DNA from: Ilex aquifolium
Lineage: Eukaryota; Streptophyta; Magnoliopsida; Aquifoliales; Aquifoliaceae
NCBI GenBank assembly: GCA_951799425.1
Contig: OX637395.1
Span: forward strand, 41,221,173-41,285,172
DNA length: 64,000 nt
Direction of reading: 5' to 3'
Positions 57,590 through 64,000 of the stretch are shown piece after piece; positions within the stretch are counted from its first letter, which is position 1; each line of letters starts with the position of its first letter. The position numbers and the translations under genes were made by a program. The notes beneath the pieces are model-generated. The model was not told where the DNA came from and did not search any database. It worked only from the letters and a program-made list of their open reading frames with translations.

Positions 57590-58205
57590 CTTATTATGAG
57601 GGAGGTTTTGTTTACATGAGCAATAACTGTGGAGTAACTCATTGTTATTGCATCAAGGTACTGGCCCTTAAAAACTCTCTCTATAAATATTATATAATGA
57701 GTGATATTGGTCAGAATAAGTCACTGTTATTGCATCGAGGTACTCACCTTTCATCCATAAGTCACTGTGAGCAATGAGCTAGCTGATCACAAGTTCGTTC
57801 ATGGAAATAAAAAATGGGTGGTGGTGATGATATTGTCACTCTCGCTGAATTGTAAGATAATTCTAATAGTTGATTATTCATTGTAATAGTGATCTATCGA
57901 TTTTATATAAAAAAAAATTCACTTTGAAGCACAATCGTACAAGTAAACATTGTTATCTCCTGGTTCAAAATTTTACATCGAGAGTTTAAGACTTATTCAC
58001 CCCTTTTTGGTTACATCGCTATTAGTCAAGATTATTTCACTCTCACAAGGAAATCCATACAAGATGACCTTCTGGTAAGAAGTGGCACACGGGGGAAGTA
58101 CCCGGCTCAATGCCGAGCAAACCAAAGGCCATATGATTCCGACCCCATCAAGAGGTGTCCATGTGACAAAGAGCAACAGCTTCCACCTTTTCTCCATTAG
58201 CATGT
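57590..58205 (-). pseudogene. BURP-domain C-terminal remnant with duplicated 3' flank
   Basis: About 58203-58035 on the minus strand reads NGEKVEAVALCHMDTS, a stop, WGRNHMAFGLLGIEPGTSPV, CHFLPEGHLVWISL. This matches the last 55 or so residues of the BURP gene at 47459. No upstream BURP exons are seen. Its 3' flank (57640-57790) repeats TTATTGCATCGAGGTACTCA, and the intact BURP gene has TTAGTGCATCGAGGTACTCA near 47065. So this is the worn end of a segmental duplication, not retroposition. Confidence 0.82.
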
Positions 58206-59758
58206 TTAAGAATAGAGATATTGTACCATCTCATTTCCTTAAAGACAGCAATGATATTTGACCCACATAAAAGATAGACCAGGAAATCACAAAGTGCTAA
58301 AAATGTTGTTGAGTGTCGATTGCCACTTCATGAGTGCATTTGTACTAGGTGTTCGTGGAAAAAATATTATTTTATCCTACTTGGTTTAAGGTCATATGTT
58401 TTAGAATTTCTTTTCTCTCTCATGCTGTGTTAGAGATCGTTTTCAATATAGATAAAGTTTGTATTTGGTATGGACTAGACTCTTCTGAGTTTTACGCTTG
58501 TATGTTCTTGTACACATATTTTGACCTCCAATGTACATTTTATGTTATAAATCGTGCAATAAAACATGTTTGTACCACTTGACTAATGCATACTGCGCCA
58601 TGGGTTAGAAACAAATTATTTTGCAAATGCTACTTTATGAACTTCAAGTTGATGAAATTACTTAGCTCAAATTTTAAATAAAGAGCTAAAGCATTAGTAA
58701 CTCTCATGAAAAGTTTGGAAATGTGGGGGTATAATTAAAAAGATATTTGATGGACATGCAATTTGAATTTTCGTTACATGCAATGGTTTCGTTATATGTC
58801 TGTTTGTAATGAGGATTGTAATGAGGATTACAATGATCTGTTGAGATCTTTATTGATTGTGGTGGCACTTAAAATCTTGTCAGACAAATATATTTTAATG
58901 TGGTGTTTATCTTTGATGTTTGAAAGACTGGTCAGGTCAATATCAAATAGAGGAATTAATAAGGCGTGCACGCCCGAGCGACATTCAACTGTGAAAAATG
59001 ATGATTCTATATTAAAATTATAAATTTCAGTCAAACAAAGCTGATAAATAATTATAGAGCTTTCGTGGAAAGTCATGAGATGTAAATATACAAAATATGA
59101 TCTATTTCATTAACGAGCTTTCGAGAAAAGCCGAGCTTTTGAGAAAAGCTGTCTCAAGAACTGTCGTGGGGGATGTGCTCAAGCCCGCAAAGGAGTCACC
59201 TAGGGAGGTAACCCAACTTCTGTGATTGGGGACCCCATGAAGGAAGTTTAATGGGTAGAAACATTTCATACTGCATGACTCATTAGCACCGTTAATGAGA
59301 AAATATCCTAAGAGGAGATATTTTCATGTTCATCCTTATGGCAAAGGTGCATATGTAGTGTGACGGTAAGGAAGAATTTTATCCTGAATGAGACCGAGGC
59401 AGGAACACTCCTGCAGGGTATTGTGCACATGTACTCTTGGATGACTCACCTAAGTGAGAGTAGTCGTGAGGCCGCGACTATGAGGATTGGACTATTCTCT
59501 AGAAACTCTCATGAGAATCAAGATCAAGTGCATGACCATTAAACGCACTAACTCACGAATCCTGATCAATATCGATATTGTGTGTGTGATAGTTGAACTC
59601 TAGCTCAAAGAGTCTAGTTTAAGCCTTTGGTCACTATGATCCTTTAGAGGGAGGTTGTCAATACTAAGTACGGTTCAAGTCCAAAAGAAACATACACCCA
59701 TTGCACACTATTATAGTTGCTCTAATTTTTCTATGTTCATTTTATGCATATATATATA
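58206..59758. other. Unclassified intergenic DNA, possibly an old retroelement relic
   Basis: 59140-59640 is less AT-rich than its surroundings. Phrases such as GGGGATGTGCTCAAGCCCGC and GAGTCACCTAGGGAGG remind me of non-coding parts of large non-autonomous LTR elements (LARD type). I cannot place LTRs, a primer site or coding domains, so the assignment is tentative. Confidence 0.3.
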
Positions 59759-60584
59759 CTAGTTATTGCCTGTGCCTGAAGGCACATAGTAATAAAAAAA
59801 TGATCAACAATAAATATATTTGTATTCACATCTAAAATCAAATCACAAATATAGAGGAGAGAAAGGAATTTAAGCGCGGTTATAGTGGGAGTGAGCGATA
59901 GTAATGGTGGTGGGTGGTAGTGGCGACGGTGGCGATATCAGTGGTGGTGGTGGTAGTGGTGATGATTGTGAGGGGTGGTGGTGGGGCGATAGGGGTAGTG
60001 GTGGTAGGGGTGATGGTTGGACAGTGGCGGTGGTGGTGGGGGTAGTAGGGATGATGGTGGTCGGGCGCTAAGGGTGGTGGTGGTGGTGGTGGTGGTGGGG
60101 TGGCGACAGTAGTAATGACGACGGTGGTGATAGTAGGGGGCAGTGGCGGGGGTGGTGGTGGGGTGGTGGCGACAGTGGTAGGACAGTGGTGGTGGTGGCG
60201 ACATTGGTGGTGGTGGTGAGGTGGCGACATTGGTGGAGGTGGTAGTGGTGATGATGGTTGGGGGTAGTTTGGTGGTGGGGTGGGGTGGTGGTAGTGGTAA
60301 TGGTGGTGGGGAGTGGTGGTGGTAGTGGTGATGGTGGTGGGGTGGTTCCAAACGCTACTTTTTTTTTTTAAAAGTACTTATGAGAAATTATAAGTATTAA
60401 AAACACTTTAAAAAAGTCACCCCAAACACACCCTTAGAAGCCTATTTTCCCTATTAAATTTGGAGTGTTAATATTAGCCGTCAGATTAACTTTAAAGTAA
60501 AATTGAAAAAGATCTCAACTGCGAATAGCAAAAGTCATTTTGTTTATCTTTTGAGATTTAACTTGTATTGTACTTTATTATATA
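59759..60584 (-). mobile_element. Helitron C, GGT/GGC-rich core
   Basis: Minus-strand 3' end: hairpin GTGCC-TTCA-GGCAC, then AGGCAATAACTAG ending at 59759 before host T. The 5' end reads TATATAATAAAGTACAATAC at 60584, where Helitrons A and B have TCTATATAATAAA; the leading TC is not visible because Helitron D abuts it. The core 59880-60355 is a GGT-rich tract. The shared 5' part (TAATATTAGCCG, AGTTAATCTGACGG on its strand) matches A, B and D. Confidence 0.83.
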
Positions 60585-61222
60585 CTAGTTATAGCTTGTG
60601 CCTGAAGGCATAAAATAATAATAAAAAATGGTAAACAATAAACATATTTGTATTCATATTCAAAATCAAATCACAAACATAGAGGATAGATAAATAAATT
60701 TAAGCATCGGTTGTAGTGGGGGTGAGAGGTGGTGGTGGTAGGAGACGGTGATGGTTGTGGTGGGTGGCAATGACCGTGGTAGCGATGGCAACGACGACAG
60801 TGGTGGCGGTGGCGGCGGCGGCGGTGGTGGTGGTGGCGGCGATGGTGGCGATGGTGGTGGTGGTGGTGGTGGCGGCGACAACAACGGTGGTGGTGGCGGC
60901 GACGGCGGTGGTGATGGTGGCGGTGGCGGCGGCGGCGATGGTGGTGGTGGGGGTGGTGGTGGTAGAGGTAGTAGTGTGGCGGTTTCAAACACTATTTTTT
61001 TTTTTAAAGTGATTATGAGAAATAATTTTTAGAAGTATTTTTAAAAAGTCACTCCAAACACACCCTTAGGGGCCTATTTTTTCAAATAAATTTAAGGTGT
61101 TAATATTAGCCGTTAGATTAACTTTAAAATAAAATTTATAGTAATCTGAACCGCGAAAGCAAAAGTTATTTTGTTTATCTTTGAAAATTTGAATTGTAAG
61201 TTACTTAATTATATATATATAT
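60585..61222 (-). mobile_element. Helitron D, head-to-tail with Helitron C
   Basis: Minus-strand 3' end: hairpin TGCC-TTCA-GGCA, AAGCTATAACTAG ending at 60585, directly followed by the 5' end of Helitron C. The core 60715-60985 is GGT/GGC-rich. The 5' end is blurred by a TA microsatellite (61210-61226), so the right limit is approximate. Confidence 0.8.
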
Positions 61223-61576
61223 ATATGTATGTATAAAAATATATTTATCATTGATATTCAAAATTTTAAAACGTGTGGGGGATTTTTATTTTATATGTTT
61301 TAATGGATCGCTTTTAATTTAGGATTTAATTGAATTTTTATATGATTTAAATGAGTAATTATACTTTATTTTAATTGACCATTTGAATGCTTTTAAGTGG
61401 TGGAGGTTACTAGATGGTGGGCTTTAAAAGCCTTTAATGGCTAGCATTCTCAAACATATTTAAAAAGAGCTCATATAATCTACTGGTAGTATGTATTCTT
61501 TTTTCATATATATATTGTAGAAATATCTTCCGATTATGTTTTTGAGCAACTTTGATTCGAGTCAGGTTCACCCAAA
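61223..61576. other. Intergenic DNA, nothing recognised
   Basis: AT-rich. No coding frame or repeat family. Confidence 0.5.
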
Positions 61577-61584
61577 CTTTTCAG

Positions 61585-61716
61585 TAGGGCTGTTAATCGA
61601 GCTGAATTCGAGCCTTTGTCAAGCCTAATTTACACATAAACGAGCTGGCTCGTTTAACAATTAACACATAAACGAGCCTTAAATAATGTTCAAGCTTGGC
61701 TTGATTAACAGCCCTA
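61585..61716. mobile_element. hAT-type MITE, 132 bp
   Basis: Ends TAGGGCTGTTAATCGAGC and (inward) TAGGGCTGTTAATCAAGC. Perfect 8-bp duplication CTTTTCAG at 61577-61584 and 61717-61724. CATAAACGAGC is repeated inside. Confidence 0.95.
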
Positions 61717-61724
61717 CTTTTCAG

Positions 61725-62677
61725 TGGACGTGATCGCTGAGGAGGTGCAACTGTGAGCATATTTGGGTTGGACCTTAGAGCTACATATGTCCGTTAGTAC
61801 CATCACGTGGGGAGGCATAGCTGTTTTAGAACAGTGATTACACGTCTCCCAAATATCAGAGGCCAACTCTTTCTAATTCATAGTATTTATTTTATTTCAT
61901 TCTAAATTGATTGTTATTTTATGTTTGTTTATATATTTTTGTTAGTTTATGATATTGATATTAATTTGTTAATTAAAATAATGTATAATCATGCTAATTT
62001 TCCTAACAGATATGACCATGGCCATGACGTGGGAGATATGACAATAAATGCAATCAGAAAACCAATCTTCTTATCTTGAACATGGATAAGAAAACCATCT
62101 TGAACATATTAAAAAAAAAAATCTTGAACATGGAGCTTCCGGAATAAAAATGAACCATGAGGGGGTCCCTCCTTGATTGAATGATATCAGACATTCAAAG
62201 TTGGGTTAAACTTGGGTACCGAAAACAACTTTTTACTGTAATTTTTTTTTTTTTTTTTTTTATCTAATCACAAGATAACTTAGTGAAGATAGAAGCACCA
62301 TAAATACCCTACTGAGATTGCTGACAAACCACATGGACCTTGTCGATCAACCCTTCATTATTAATTGTGTTTGTTTCTTATGGAGGATCTGAAGATCACC
62401 TACATCCAATTACAACGGACCCATCTTCCTCTTTATTATTGAGTGCAGCTTATTAATACACATGTTTCCACTGGCATGCATGACTATGACGGGTCAGGCT
62501 ACAATACCGAATTCTTCTTTTCGGTACCGTACTGAGATTTATTTTGGGCCTTTGATGAAATTTTTCTATTTTTGTAGCCATTGATCACTTTTTAAAGTGA
62601 ATATCGGTTACCTGGAACCTTTTTTAAAGGGGATACCAGTTACCTGCTAAACCGATAATAACCTCACCCAAAAAAAG
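61725..62677. other. Intergenic DNA, short direct repeats only
   Basis: ATCTTGAACAT(G/A) occurs three times in 62070-62135. T18 run near 62244-62261. No gene is seen. Confidence 0.5.
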
Positions 62678-63663
62678 TTGGAACCCTTATCCAAAAAAGT
62701 TGGAACTTTTACCTAAAAAAGTTGGAACCCCTCCCCCCAAGAGTTGGAACCCCTACTAAAAATGTTGGAACCCCTCCCCCAAGAGTTGGAACTCCTCCCC
62801 CCAAGAGTTGGAACCCTTACCCCCAACAGTTGGAACCCCTACTAAAATTGTTGGAACCCCTCCCCCAAGAGTTGGAACCCAAACCCAAAAAAGTTAGAAC
62901 CCCCCCCCCCCAAAAATTGGAACCCTTACCCAAAAAAGTTGGAACCTCTAACCAAAAAAGTTGAAACCTCTACCCAAAAAAGTTGGAACCCCTCCCCCAA
63001 GAGTTGGAACCCCTAACCAAAAAAGTTGAAATCACCACCCAAAAAAGTTGGAACCCTTACCCAAAAATGTTGGAACCCCTCCCCCCCAAGAGTTGGAACC
63101 CCTACCTAAAAGAGTTGGAACTATTACCCATAAAAGTTGGAATTCTTACCCAAAAGAGTTGGAACTATTAACCATAAAAGCTGAAACCCTTACCCAAAAA
63201 AGTTGGAACCTCTACCCAAAAAAGTTGAAACCCCTACCCAAAAAAGTTGGAACCCCTCCCCCCAAGAGTTGGAACCCTTACCCCCCAACAGTTGGAACCC
63301 CTACTAAAATTGTTGGAACCCCTTCTCCAAGAATTGGAACCCCTTCTCCAAGAATTGGAACCCAAACCCAAAAAAGTTAGAACCCCCCCAAAAGTTGAAA
63401 CCCTTGCCCAAAAAAGTTGGGATCACTACCCATAAAAGTTGGAACCCTTACCCAAAAAAGTTGGAACCTCTACCCAAAAAAGTTGGAACCCCTACCCAAA
63501 AAAGTTGGAATCCCTCCCCACAAGAGTTGGAACCCCTCCCCCCAAGAGTTGGAAACCCTACCCAAAAAAAGTTGGTACCCCTACCCAAAAAAGTTAGAAC
63601 CCCTCCCCCAAGAGTTGGAACCCCTACCCCAACAGTTGGAACCCATACCAAAAGAGTTGGAAC
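62678..63663. repeat. 22-bp minisatellite, about 45 units
   Basis: The unit AGTTGGAACCCCTACCCAAA with small changes (CCCTCCCCCAAG, CCCTTACCCAAAA, CTATTACCCATAA) repeats across nearly 1 kb. Because 22 is not a multiple of three and units lack stops, each frame reads VGTPxPK, SWNPYPK and LEPLPKK in rotation. Larger blocks also repeat (for example 62795-62900 versus 63245-63380), showing multi-unit duplication. I do not consider it coding. Confidence 0.95.
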
Positions 63664-63835
63664 TATTGCCCATAATTGATGAATTGAGTATTAAATTGAT
63701 GAAATTGCATGTTAATTGTTAATTTAATAAATTGAATATTTATTGGATGATTTTGGATGTTAATTTGATGAATTATAATATCAAAAGGTTAAAAGTGTAA
63801 TATTAAAGGGATAAAAGTATAATATGATAGGATAA

Positions 63836-63902
63836 GTAAGTGTAATTATACACAGATCGGTCCACCATTCCTAGGACCGGTCTTAGTTTAAATTACACTT
63901 AC
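63836..63902. repeat. Short inverted repeat (12-bp arms)
   Basis: GTAAGTGTAATT at 63836-63847 and AATTACACTTAC at 63891-63902 are perfect inverses. Inside, GATCGGTCC and GGACCGGTC form a second inverted pair. It could be a tiny MITE or the end of a larger one. Confidence 0.6.
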
Positions 63903-64000
63903 ACCCCTAAACTATAACACTATTTTTATTTTGTTCCCATAACACTATAACATATTACAATATATATTTTTTTTTTCTTGTGAATATTGTGGTCCACTTT

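Noticed and set aside
62722-63722. Pro-rich open frames over the 22-bp minisatellite
   Set aside because: All three frames are open because the unit has no stop. No start context or family. Treated as satellite DNA.

Overview
This is about 64 kb of nuclear chromosome from a eudicot plant. The evidence is AT-rich intergenic DNA, short exons with GT-AG introns, plant-only protein families (BURP domain, organ-specific protein S2/P4, DUF7086, a plant-type PI4K-alpha N terminus) and plant transposons (Helitrons, hAT, Mutator and Harbinger MITEs, tRNA-derived SINEs, a SMART/TRIM element). I cannot name the species.

Layout. 1-6.9 kb: the first nine coding exons (about 887 residues) of a minus-strand phosphatidylinositol 4-kinase alpha gene whose kinase end lies off the left edge; a tiny SMART/TRIM retroelement sits in the intron that runs off the window. 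7-10.4 kb: MITE-rich intergenic DNA. 10.5-11.4 kb: a one-exon DUF7086 gene (minus). 11.5-19.4 kb: transposon-dense DNA with a Helitron, two copies of one SINE family, hAT elements and a 1.5 kb terminal-inverted-repeat element with a giant AT-rich palindrome. 19.8-26.2 kb: a complete seven-exon NUS1/LEW1 homologue (plus), with a LINE 3' fragment in its first coding intron. 26-37 kb: SINEs, MITEs, a small organ-specific-protein gene (OSP1), a Pack-type element carrying two exons captured from a TSS/REC-family gene, and one orphan ABC-transporter exon. 38.1-40.1 kb: a Helitron with a nested hAT element flanked by a perfect 8-bp target duplication. 41.4-46.7 kb: a decayed but intron-containing UTP23 copy. 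47.4-58.2 kb: a small cluster with a BURP gene (minus), two organ-specific-protein genes (OSP2 and OSP3, plus) and a BURP C-terminal remnant (minus). 59.8-61.2 kb: two Helitrons of the same family placed head to tail. 62.7-63.7 kb: a 22-bp minisatellite.

The genes do not form one pathway. PI4K-alpha acts at the plasma membrane, NUS1 is the non-catalytic subunit of ER cis-prenyltransferase (dolichol synthesis), UTP23 belongs to the small-subunit processome, and BURP and organ-specific proteins are secreted or cell-wall proteins. The two most unusual points are these. First, the BURP gene and OSP2/OSP3, from two different protein families, share the same proximal promoter, 5' leader and 15-codon signal-peptide exon, and a piece of that promoter has been amplified into a 161/120-bp minisatellite upstream of OSP2. 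Second, there are four related non-autonomous Helitrons whose cores are large GGT/GGC (CCA/GCC) trinucleotide tracts.
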